From positions 1 through 8,035 of the forward strand of contig JABEUK010000211.1 of the NCBI GenBank assembly GCA_013044425.1: a DNA stretch of 8,035 bases, given 5' to 3'. Below the pieces are notes generated by a model, which did not search any database, was not told the origin of the DNA, and was given only the letters and a program-made list of their open reading frames with translations. Source of the DNA: Thermoplasmata archaeon (GTDB lineage: Archaea; Thermoplasmatota; Thermoplasmata; Lutacidiplasmatales; UBA184). Positions 1 to 5,842 of this stretch are shown in pieces (position 1 is the first letter of the stretch; every line of letters begins with the position of its first letter). The position numbers were made by a program, and so were the translations under genes.

Positions 1-755
1 ATGCGCAGCACCTGTTCGCCACGGACCTCGACCCCGCGCGGGGCCGTCAGATGCCCTGCCACCCCAGCGCTCGGGACGTCCACTACGTGTCGATGTCCTC
101 GGTGATCGGCACTCAGATCACCCACGCGGTCGGGATCGCCGCCGGACTGCGCGCGCGCAACGATCCCGGGGTAGCGCTCGGCTTCTTCGGAGATGGAGCG
201 ACGAGCGCGAACGACTTCCACGCCGCCCTCAACTTTGCGGCCGTCTACCGCCTCCCGGTCGTTTTCGGCTGCGCGAACAACCAATGGGCGATCTCCGTAC
301 CCGTCGAGCAGCAGACCCGGTCGGCGACCCTCGCCGCGAAAGGCACGGCCTACGGGATCCCGGGCGAGAGGATCGATGGCACCGATTTCTTCCGCTCCTA
401 CGCCGCGCTCCGGGACGCGATCGCCCGGGCCCGGTCCGGGAACGGACCGACCCTCATCGAGTTCCAGGTCTACCGAATGACGCCCCATTCCAGTTCGGAC
501 GATCCCACGCGCTACCAGCCCCGGGACTGGGGCGCTCGAGCCGCGGCCCACGATCCGGTCCTCCGGCTCGAACACTGGCTTCGGAAGAACGGACAGCTCG
601 ACCCGGAGCTCGAGGGGCAGATCCGGACCGAGGCGGAGCGTCAGGTGCGCGAGGCGGTGGCCCGGGCGGAAGCGGCGCCTCCCCCGCAGCCCGGGTCGCT
701 CACCGAAGACGTTTTTGTCGACTCTCGGCCCTTCGTTCCCGAACGGGGTGAGTAA
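1..755 (+). CDS. 2-oxoacid dehydrogenase E1 component, alpha subunit (branched-chain type), 5'-truncated
   Basis: The alpha subunit of the thiamine-diphosphate E1 decarboxylase oxidatively decarboxylates a 2-oxoacid and passes the acyl group to lipoyl-E2 in the cytoplasmic dehydrogenase complex. The reading frame is already open at base 3, so the start lies outside the window. About 250 residues are visible, and family members are usually 330-400. The TPP/Mg motif is clear: GDG (bases 189-197) followed 28 residues later by NN (276-281). The GRQMP block near the start and the HSSSDD loop (from base 486) resemble branched-chain 2-oxoacid dehydrogenase E1-alpha more than the pyruvate type. The annotated ATG at 51 is internal, since GRQ immediately before it is conserved. 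It is followed 5 bp later by lpdA, so the two are probably co-transcribed. Substrate specificity (branched-chain, pyruvate or acetoin) cannot be settled from this fragment. Confidence 0.93.
   Translation, partial: AQHLFATDLDPARGRQMPCHPSARDVHYVSMSSVIGTQITHAVGIAAGLRARNDPGVALGFFGDGATSANDFHAALNFAAVYRLPVVFGCANNQWAISVPVEQQTRSATLAAKGTAYGIPGERIDGTDFFRSYAALRDAIARARSGNGPTLIEFQVYRMTPHSSSDDPTRYQPRDWGARAAAHDPVLRLEHWLRKNGQLDPELEGQIRTEAERQVREAVARAEAAPPPQPGSLTEDVFVDSRPFVPERGE
745..751 (+). promoter_or_regulatory. Shine-Dalgarno site for lpdA
   Basis: The sequence GGGGTGA lies inside the last codons of the E1-alpha gene, 9 nt before the ATG at 761. It is a good match to the anti-SD complement and supports this lpdA start and tight coupling with the upstream gene. 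Confidence 0.6.
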
Positions 756-760
756 CGCAG

Positions 761-2203
761 ATGGCCGGAACCTACGCGCGCGCGACCCAGGTCCTCGTGA
801 TCGGCGGCGGCCCCGCGGGATACATGGCCGCGATCCGAGCGGGACAGCTAGGCCTGAAAGTCCTCTTGGTGGAGCGCCAGTTCCTCGGCGGCGAATGCCT
901 CAATCGGGGGTGCATCCCATCGAAGGCGCTGATCCATGCGTCGGAACTGTACCACCGATTGGTCACGGAAGGCCCCGAGATCGGGGTGACGGCCGGATCG
1001 GCCCAGTTCGATCTCACGGCCGCGATGCGCTGGAAAGATTCGGTCGTCGCCAAGGAACGTCAGGGCGTCGCCACCTTGCTCAAGGCGGCCGGTGTCAGCG
1101 TCCTCTTCGGCGAGGCCAGGTTCACCGGCCCGAGGTCGGCGGAGTTCCGGGCGCCGGACGGCGGATCCGAGCGGATCGATTTCGACAGCGCGATCATCGC
1201 CACCGGCGCCATCCCGATCACGATCCCGGGCTTCGAAACCGACGGCCATCGTGTCATCAACTCCTGGGAATTGCTCTCGCTGAGCCAGTTGCCGAAGTCG
1301 CTCCTCGTCCTGGGGGGAGGGGTCAGCGGCTGCGAGCTCGGCGAGTTCATGGCCCGGGTCGGGGTCTCCGTCACGATCGTGGAGCTGATGCCCCAGATCC
1401 TCCCCGGCCTCGACTCTGATCTCGCCCGGGAGCTCTCCAAGACCCTCGAGAAGTGGGGCGTTGGCGTGCGGACCTCTACCAAGGCGGTTCAGCTCGACCG
1501 GTCCGGCCCGGCGCTCGCACTGACGGTCGAGGGAGCGAACGGTCGCGAGACGCTGAGCGCCGAGACGCTGTTCGTGACGATCGGCAAGCGGGCCGACAGC
1601 GCGCACCTCGGCCTCGAGGAGGCCGGCGTGCAGTTCGACCCCAAGAGTGGGTTCATCGCCGTCACCGATCGCATGCAGACCAACGTCCCCCACATCTACG
1701 CGGCCGGAGACGTCTGCCGGGCTCCGATGCTGGCCCACAAGGCCTACCGCGAAGGGATCGTGGCGGCGGAGGTGATCGCGGGCCGGACGACCCGATTCGA
1801 CTTCCAAACGATCCCGTCGGTCGTCTTCACGACGCCCGAGCTTGCATCGGTCGGGCTGACCCTCGCCGGGGCCGAGAAGCAGGGCTTCTCGGCCCGAGAG
1901 GCGCGCTTTCCGTTCGCGGCCCTGGGCCGTGCGCACGCGAACCATGCGACCGACGGTTGGCTCAAGGTCGTCGGGGACGACTCCACCGGTGCGTTCCTCG
2001 GGGGCCATGCCGCGGGGACCGCGGCGGGAGAGTACGCCGCCGAGTTCGCGCTCGCGATCGAGATGGGCGCGACGATGCGCGATCTCGCGCAAACGATCCA
2101 TCCCCACCCCACGTTCGCCGAATCGATCGCGGAGGCGGCGCTCCTGTGGCTGGGCGAGCCGATGCACGTCGCCCGGAGAACAAGCGATGCTCGCCCACGT
2201 TGA
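761..2203 (+). CDS. lpdA: dihydrolipoyl dehydrogenase (E3)
   Basis: This FAD-containing disulfide oxidoreductase reoxidises dihydrolipoamide on E2 with NAD+, closing the 2-oxoacid dehydrogenase cycle. The 480-residue protein is full length. It has an N-terminal FAD-binding GGGPAG at residues 15-20, the redox disulfide C46/C51 in GGECLNRGCIPSK, an ATG motif at 147-149, and the NAD-binding GGGVSG at 185-190. A second FAD motif, AAGDV, precedes the C-terminal dimerisation domain, which carries the catalytic pair H449 and E454 (HPHPTFAE). All catalytic residues are present. The ATG at 761 is preceded by a good SD site and puts the Rossmann motif at the usual distance from the N-terminus. Its last 17 bases overlap the start of lipB. 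Placement directly after E1-alpha points to a dedicated E3 for this complex, though it could also serve a glycine cleavage system. Confidence 0.97.
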   Translation: MAGTYARATQVLVIGGGPAGYMAAIRAGQLGLKVLLVERQFLGGECLNRGCIPSKALIHASELYHRLVTEGPEIGVTAGSAQFDLTAAMRWKDSVVAKERQGVATLLKAAGVSVLFGEARFTGPRSAEFRAPDGGSERIDFDSAIIATGAIPITIPGFETDGHRVINSWELLSLSQLPKSLLVLGGGVSGCELGEFMARVGVSVTIVELMPQILPGLDSDLARELSKTLEKWGVGVRTSTKAVQLDRSGPALALTVEGANGRETLSAETLFVTIGKRADSAHLGLEEAGVQFDPKSGFIAVTDRMQTNVPHIYAAGDVCRAPMLAHKAYREGIVAAEVIAGRTTRFDFQTIPSVVFTTPELASVGLTLAGAEKQGFSAREARFPFAALGRAHANHATDGWLKVVGDDSTGAFLGGHAAGTAAGEYAAEFALAIEMGATMRDLAQTIHPHPTFAESIAEAALLWLGEPMHVARRTSDARPR

Positions 2204-2846
2204 CTGGGGACGCCGGGAGTACCCGGCGTCGCTCGAAGCGATGCGCCGCCTCCGGGCGGAACGCCGACGTGGGACGATCGGTGATACGCTCATCCTCGTC
2301 GAGCATCCGCCCGTGGTCACCGTCGGTGTCGAGGGGGACGACGGCGAGGCGAACACCTCCGGACTTCCCGTGATCCAGGTGGAACGGGGCGGTAAGAGCA
2401 CCTATCACGGCCCCGGCCAGCTCGTGGGATACCCGATCGTGGACCTCGACGCGCGCGGCCGCGACGTGCGACGCTTCGTCCACCAACTGGAGGAGATGCT
2501 GGTGCACAGCGTCGCCGAGTTCGGGATCGTCGCCGGTCACGTCTCGGGCCGGCGCGGCGTGTGGGTCGACGCGGAGCGGAAGATCGCCTCGATCGGCATC
2601 GCCGTGGAGCAGTGGGTCACGTTCCACGGGTTCGCTCTGAACGTCGACATCGACCTCGCCCCGTTCTCGATGTTCCATCCCTGTGGCTTCGAGGGTCGCA
2701 TCATGACCTCGATCGCGCGGGAGACCGGCCGGCCCGTGCGCATCGAGGAGGCGAAGGGACCGGTCCTTCGGGCCTGGACGGCCGCCTTCGGCGCGGGAGG
2801 GACGGCCACGGAAGCTGGGAACCCAGCGGCGGCCCCGAGCGCATGA
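2187..2846 (+). CDS. lipB: octanoyl-[ACP]:protein N-octanoyltransferase LipB
   Basis: LipB transfers an octanoyl group to the target lysine of lipoyl domains (E2, GcvH), the first step of lipoate synthesis before LipA inserts sulfur. The protein has 219 residues, normal for the family. Conserved blocks are RGGKSTYHGPGQ (residues 67-78), RKIASIG with the probable catalytic K132, FHGFALNVD, and HPCGFEG with the acyl-accepting C166. K and C are spaced as in E. coli LipB (K135, C169). The ATG at 2187 lies inside the end of lpdA and has a GGAG at 2175-2178. It gives the usual short N-terminus. The same frame stays open upstream to 1929, but that stretch overlaps lpdA and looks non-coding. The stop overlaps the next start (ATGA). 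Linkage to E1-alpha and E3 suggests it lipoylates the E2 of the same complex. No lipA or acyl-carrier gene is in the window, so the octanoyl donor is unknown. Confidence 0.95.
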   Translation: MLAHVDWGRREYPASLEAMRRLRAERRRGTIGDTLILVEHPPVVTVGVEGDDGEANTSGLPVIQVERGGKSTYHGPGQLVGYPIVDLDARGRDVRRFVHQLEEMLVHSVAEFGIVAGHVSGRRGVWVDAERKIASIGIAVEQWVTFHGFALNVDIDLAPFSMFHPCGFEGRIMTSIARETGRPVRIEEAKGPVLRAWTAAFGAGGTATEAGNPAAAPSA

Positions 2847-3760
2847 CCGCCCCGGACGGCCGGCCTCTCCTCCTCCTCGTGGGAGGTGGAGGTGGTCTGG
2901 TGGGACGTTCGGTGCTTATGGAGTTCCAGGCGGACTGGTCGATCCGCTCCGTTCACCGTCACCCCGTCCCGGGGGAGCAGCACGGAGGTGTGGAGTGGAT
3001 CGCTGCGGATGCCGCAAGCCTCGAGAACTGGGATCCGCTCCTCAAGGACGTCGATCTCGTCCTCACCCTCGCGTGGTACCGGCCCGGCCACGATCGCCGA
3101 TTCGCGCCGCTCACTCGCGGACTGCTGCGGCTCTTGGACGCCGCGAGCCGCTGCGGGAGCCCGCGATTCGCCCACCTCAGCGTTCCGGACGCGCCCGCCG
3201 ACCTCGAGCAGGGCTTGCCCTACCTCGCCCTGCGGCGCCGCTTCGATCGCGCGCTCGAACGGAGCGGGATCTCCCACGTGATCGTGCGGCCGACGATGCT
3301 CTTCGGCCCCGGCGACCGTCTCCTCACGGTGATGCTTCGCCAGATGCGGCGCTACCGGTTCTTCCCCCTCTTCGGCAATGGCGAGTACCATGTGAGCCCA
3401 CTGTCCGTGCGCGACCTGGCCCGCATCCTGCGGACGGAGGTCGGCCGCCCGGGAAGCCGCAACATCCTCGCGGGCGGACCCCGCCGCTGGCGATACCGGG
3501 ACCTCACGGATCGCATGTTCGCGGCACTCGGCCAGCGACCTCGATACTGGCACCTCTCTCCTCGGAACTCCATGCGGCTCGCCTCCACGATCGAACGGCT
3601 CGGCTTCTCGTTGATCTATCGGTACGAGGTCGAGTGGCTGCTCGCCGACATGCTCGGCCTGCCTCCGTACACGGGCCTGGACCTGCCCCTCGCCGATGTC
3701 GAGCCGTTCATCGGGGCCGAAGGAGCCCGAATGCGCGCTCGCCCAGCGGCCCTCGCCTAG
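2843..3760 (+). CDS. atypical SDR-family NAD(P)-binding protein (NDUFA9/NmrA-like), function unknown
   Basis: A 305-residue Rossmann-fold protein of the extended or atypical short-chain dehydrogenase superfamily. The nucleotide-binding loop is GGGGGLVG at residues 14-21, fitting GxxGxxG. DLVLTLAW (71-78) ends the fourth strand, and VRPTMLFGPGD at 148-158 is the typical RP-x-x-hFGPGD block after the active site. At the YxxxK position it has Y127 followed by R131, so the catalytic lysine is replaced by arginine. HVSPLSVRDLARIL (183-196) matches the substrate-domain segment of NDUFA9-like and UDP-sugar epimerase-like proteins. No signal peptide is seen. The ATG overlaps the lipB stop (ATGA), so translation is probably coupled and this start is favoured; the frame is open further upstream inside lipB but is non-coding there. 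Context suggests a link to lipoate or 2-oxoacid metabolism, but no substrate can be assigned. Confidence 0.85.
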   Translation: MTAPDGRPLLLLVGGGGGLVGRSVLMEFQADWSIRSVHRHPVPGEQHGGVEWIAADAASLENWDPLLKDVDLVLTLAWYRPGHDRRFAPLTRGLLRLLDAASRCGSPRFAHLSVPDAPADLEQGLPYLALRRRFDRALERSGISHVIVRPTMLFGPGDRLLTVMLRQMRRYRFFPLFGNGEYHVSPLSVRDLARILRTEVGRPGSRNILAGGPRRWRYRDLTDRMFAALGQRPRYWHLSPRNSMRLASTIERLGFSLIYRYEVEWLLADMLGLPPYTGLDLPLADVEPFIGAEGARMRARPAALA

Positions 3761-3762
3761 CC

Positions 3763-3789
3763 GGAGCCGGCCCTACCGGCCGGTGCTCC
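3763..3789 (+). terminator. strong hairpin just after the SDR stop codon; possible terminator or mRNA 3' structure
   Basis: GGAGC plus CGGCC (3763-3772) pairs with GGCCG (3778-3782) and GCTCC (3785-3789). That gives 10 G-C-rich pairs with a CTACC loop and a 2-nt bulge (GT). It begins 2 bases after the TAG at 3758-3760, in the convergent intergenic region. No T-tract follows, so a bacterial intrinsic terminator is unlikely. Archaeal termination normally needs U-runs, so its role could instead be 3'-end protection or none. Confidence 0.3.
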
Positions 3790-3806
3790 CCTCGGAGTAC
3801 GGCATC

Positions 3807-4253
3807 ATGTCGGCACCTGCACGGGGTAGCGAGAATGGCCCGGTCTTCGATACGGTGAACGCGCTCGCCGACCGAGAGGGCGAGCTGGAGATACGGCTAG
3901 ACGGAACCCGGCGCATCCGACTGCGCATGCGCGATCCGAGCGAGGAGGAGAAGCACCCCCACTCCGATCGCTCGAACCGGCGCCCGAAGGCCTTGGCCCC
4001 CGCCGGAAGTCCGGAGCCGCACGCCCGCGCGATCCGTCCGGATCGGCGATCCCTACGCCATGCCCGGGGCGAAGACGTTCAGGAAGTAGCCCGCGAGGAA
4101 GCCGGCCGCGCCGGCTCCGAGCCCGATCAGCAGCATGCGAATGCCGCTCTCCCATACCGATCCGACGGTCGTGCGCGCCTCGTACCAGCCGACGAGGAAG
4201 AGGACGACCGCGCTCAGCGCGATCGCGATGATCCCGGCGTCCATGATCGATAG
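3807..4253 (+). CDS. doubtful hypothetical ORF in the convergent intergenic region
   Basis: A possible 148-residue product of unknown function. In favour: the ATG at 3807 has a GGAG (3794-3797) 9 nt upstream. The first 35-50 codons have mostly G or C at third positions and read like a protein, including an alternating stretch LEIRLDGTRRIRLRM that could form a beta hairpin. Against: from about residue 50 the sequence becomes low-complexity, rich in Arg, Pro, Ala and Asp. The last 201 bases run antisense to the 3' end of the VIT-family gene, where the composition is what that gene would impose. It could be a short real gene with a decayed or frameshifted 3' end, or a chance open frame in GC-rich DNA. 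No known family is recognised. Nothing else besides the hairpin at 3763 was found in the 292-bp gap 3761-4052. Confidence 0.3.
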   Translation: MSAPARGSENGPVFDTVNALADREGELEIRLDGTRRIRLRMRDPSEEEKHPHSDRSNRRPKALAPAGSPEPHARAIRPDRRSLRHARGEDVQEVAREEAGRAGSEPDQQHANAALPYRSDGRARLVPADEEEDDRAQRDRDDPGVHDR

Positions 4254-4784
4254 CTCGACCCCGAAGAGGAACGGAAGGAGGGGGATGATCGAACCGACGA
4301 GCGTGGCGAGGAAGACCACGGAGGCGCTGCGGCCCGGCTGGCTCTCGTGGACCGGCGAGAGATGGAGCTCGAACGCCATCATGAGGTCGAGCATCATCTT
4401 CGGCTTCGCGAGGATCTGATCGAGCATCGACTCGACCTCGTCGCCTTCGAAGTCCCAGTCGCGGAGGATCTCCCGGATCTCTTGCTTCTCCATGGCGGGG
4501 ACATGTTCCATCTCCCAGACCTCGCGCTGACGCTCGGCGAGGTAGAGCTGGCGGCGCGCTCGCGTCGAGGTGTACGCGACCGCGCCCATCGAGACCGATT
4601 CGGCCGCCAGCGCGGCCGCGGCCGCGACGACGATGATGAACCGACCCTGACCGGTGGCGGCGAGCCCCAGAACGATCCCGAGAACATTGACGAGCCCATC
4701 CTGGCTCCCGAGGATGAAATCGGAGAGAAAGCCCGGCTCGGCGTGGGTCTCGCGTACCGGGCTCCCCGAGGGGGTCGTGGCCAT
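4053..4784 (-). CDS. VIT1/CCC1-family membrane transporter (Fe2+/Mn2+) with cytoplasmic metal-binding domain
   Basis: A 243-residue membrane protein of the vacuolar iron transporter family, which exports Fe2+ (or Mn2+) from the cytosol, typically by H+ antiport. DFILGSQDGLVNVLGIVLG (22-40) is the family signature of TM1. TM2 is about 48-70 with ESVSMGAVAY, and three more segments lie at about 155-174, 180-200 and 216-236. Between TM2 and TM3 is a charged helical domain (about 75-150). Its E88, E91, E99, E102, M135, M136 and E139 have the same spacing as the metal-binding-domain ligands described for Eucalyptus VIT1. D29 and M66 correspond to that protein's pore residues. The ATG at 4784 is preferred over the in-frame GTG at 4799, because a TATA-like site lies 26 nt upstream of the ATG. 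It is followed tail-to-tail by the convergent region. Iron is the likely substrate; Mn2+ is possible. Confidence 0.9.
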   Translation of the reverse strand: MATTPSGSPVRETHAEPGFLSDFILGSQDGLVNVLGIVLGLAATGQGRFIIVVAAAAALAAESVSMGAVAYTSTRARRQLYLAERQREVWEMEHVPAMEKQEIREILRDWDFEGDEVESMLDQILAKPKMMLDLMMAFELHLSPVHESQPGRSASVVFLATLVGSIIPLLPFLFGVELSIMDAGIIAIALSAVVLFLVGWYEARTTVGSVWESGIRMLLIGLGAGAAGFLAGYFLNVFAPGMA

Positions 4785-4806
4785 CGTGCGCCGCAGCACC
4801 CGCGGT

Positions 4807-4814
4807 GGTTAAGG
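4807..4814 (-). promoter_or_regulatory. weak TATA-like element upstream of the VIT-family gene
   Basis: On the minus strand the sequence reads CCTTAACC. It is centred about 26 nt before the ATG at 4784, the usual archaeal TATA to start-site distance for a leaderless transcript. It sits in the 40-bp gap after mtnA and is one of the few AT-containing spots there. No convincing BRE precedes it, so the gene may instead be read through from mtnA. Confidence 0.3.
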
Positions 4815-4824
4815 GATTGACGGC

Positions 4825-5838
4825 TCAGGGCCGGGCGGGAGCCGCCAAACGGGCCCGGTGCCGGAGGAGGAAACGAGTGAGCTCCGCCGGCCGCATGACC
4901 CCGACCGGAGTGACGAACCCCGTGACGTACTTCGCCGGGGTGATGTCGAAGGCCGGATTGCGGGCGTGGCTCCTTTTCGGGGCGATCCGCTGGGTCCCGA
5001 GATCGAGCACCTCGGCCTCGGCCCGCTCCTCCACGGGGATGGTCGTACCGTCCTTCCGGCCCACGTCGAACGTGCTCCACGGCGCCGCCACGTAGAAGGG
5101 TACGCCGTTCTCGTGAGCGAGGACGGCCTTCTCGTACGTCCCGATCTTGTTCGCGAAGTCGCCGTTGCGGGCGACCCGGTCGGCGCCGACGATGACCGCG
5201 TCGACGTCCCCGTTGTGCAAGTAGTACCCCGCGGCATTGTCCGCGATGACCGCGTGGGGGATTCTCTCCTGGTCGAGCTCCCACGCGGTGAGGCGAGAAC
5301 CCTGCAGAAGCGGTCGGGTCTCGTCCACCCAGACGAAGAGGCGCACCCCTCGGTCGCGGGCGACGCGGATCGGCGCGAGGGCGGTGCCCCACTCCACCGT
5401 AGCGAGCGCCCCGGCGTTGCAGTGCGTGAGCACCTTGTTGGCCTGGCGGAAGAGCGGGGCTCCCGCCTCGCCGATCTTCCGGCACTCGCCGACGACCCGG
5501 GCGCAGTACGCCAGCGCGGCGGCCTCGGGGTCGTCGCCGCGGGTCCATGCGTTTCGCACGACCTCGATCCCGACGAAGAGGTCGTAGGCCGTCGGCCGAG
5601 TGGCGCGCAACAGCACGGCCGCCCGCGTGGGCGTCATCCCGCGTTGTCTCGAGGCGAGCGCCATCCCGTAGGCCGCGGCCACGCCGATGGCCGGTGCGCC
5701 CCGAACCACCATCGTTCGGATCGCCTCGGCGGTACCCTGGACCGTCCGCAGATGACGAACGATGAGGTGGGCGGGCAGGCGGCGCTGATCGATGAGGTGG
5801 AGCGTGTGGCGGTCGTACCAAAGAGCGCGCACCGTCAT
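4825..5838 (-). CDS. mtnA: S-methyl-5-thioribose-1-phosphate isomerase
   Basis: This enzyme interconverts the aldose 5-methylthioribose 1-phosphate and the ketose 5-methylthioribulose 1-phosphate in the methionine salvage pathway. The protein has 337 residues, the usual length for this eIF2B-like isomerase family. Motifs in order: RGAPAIG at 46-52, HCNAGALAT with the catalytic C140, DETRPLLQGSRLTAWEL at 172-188, GADR with the catalytic D220, NGDFANKIGT at 225-234, and FDITPAKYVTG near the C-terminus. The ETRP-x-x-QG-x-RLT pattern and the RGAPAIG block favour MtnA over the related ribose-1,5-bisphosphate isomerase, and no RuBisCO gene is nearby. The ATG at 5838 follows the PFK stop by 4 bp, with a GAGG (5848-5851) 9 nt upstream, so the genes form one operon. 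Other salvage genes (MTA phosphorylase, later Mtn enzymes) are not in the window. An added role in 5'-deoxyadenosine salvage is possible. Confidence 0.93.
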   Translation of the reverse strand: MTVRALWYDRHTLHLIDQRRLPAHLIVRHLRTVQGTAEAIRTMVVRGAPAIGVAAAYGMALASRQRGMTPTRAAVLLRATRPTAYDLFVGIEVVRNAWTRGDDPEAAALAYCARVVGECRKIGEAGAPLFRQANKVLTHCNAGALATVEWGTALAPIRVARDRGVRLFVWVDETRPLLQGSRLTAWELDQERIPHAVIADNAAGYYLHNGDVDAVIVGADRVARNGDFANKIGTYEKAVLAHENGVPFYVAAPWSTFDVGRKDGTTIPVEERAEAEVLDLGTQRIAPKRSHARNPAFDITPAKYVTGFVTPVGVMRPAELTRFLLRHRARLAAPARP

Positions 5839-5842
5839 CGGC

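Noticed and set aside
51..755. ATG at 51 as the true start of E1-alpha
   Set aside because: The frame is open back to base 3, and the upstream residues (GRQ before MP) belong to a conserved family block. The gene is cut by the window edge.
848..2401. Long open frame of 517 codons on the minus strand opposite lpdA and lipB
   Set aside because: It is antisense to two confidently identified genes, and its product is rich in Arg, Pro, Gly and Asp with no recognisable motif. This is typical of stop-poor shadows in GC-rich DNA.
2814..2827. Small perfect inverted repeat (GCTGGG/CCCAGC) just before the SDR start
   Set aside because: A 6-bp stem with only 2 loop bases inside lipB codons. Chance is likely in this composition, though it could slightly affect SDR translation.
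2867..2902. CT-rich run facing a G-rich run, a possible hairpin or two-layer G-quadruplex at the start of the SDR gene
   Set aside because: It directly encodes the Leu run and glycine-rich Rossmann loop, so codon choice in GC-rich DNA explains it. It has a T-T mismatch and no sign of independent function.
3805..4155. Minus-strand frame of 116 codons in the convergent region, overlapping the end of the VIT gene
   Set aside because: It is Arg/Pro/Ser low-complexity, has no ribosome site, and overlaps VIT in another frame.
4394..5821. Long minus-strand frame of 475 codons overlapping mtnA and the VIT gene
   Set aside because: It lies in another frame of mtnA and the VIT gene, has low-complexity Arg/Gly-rich content and no domain.
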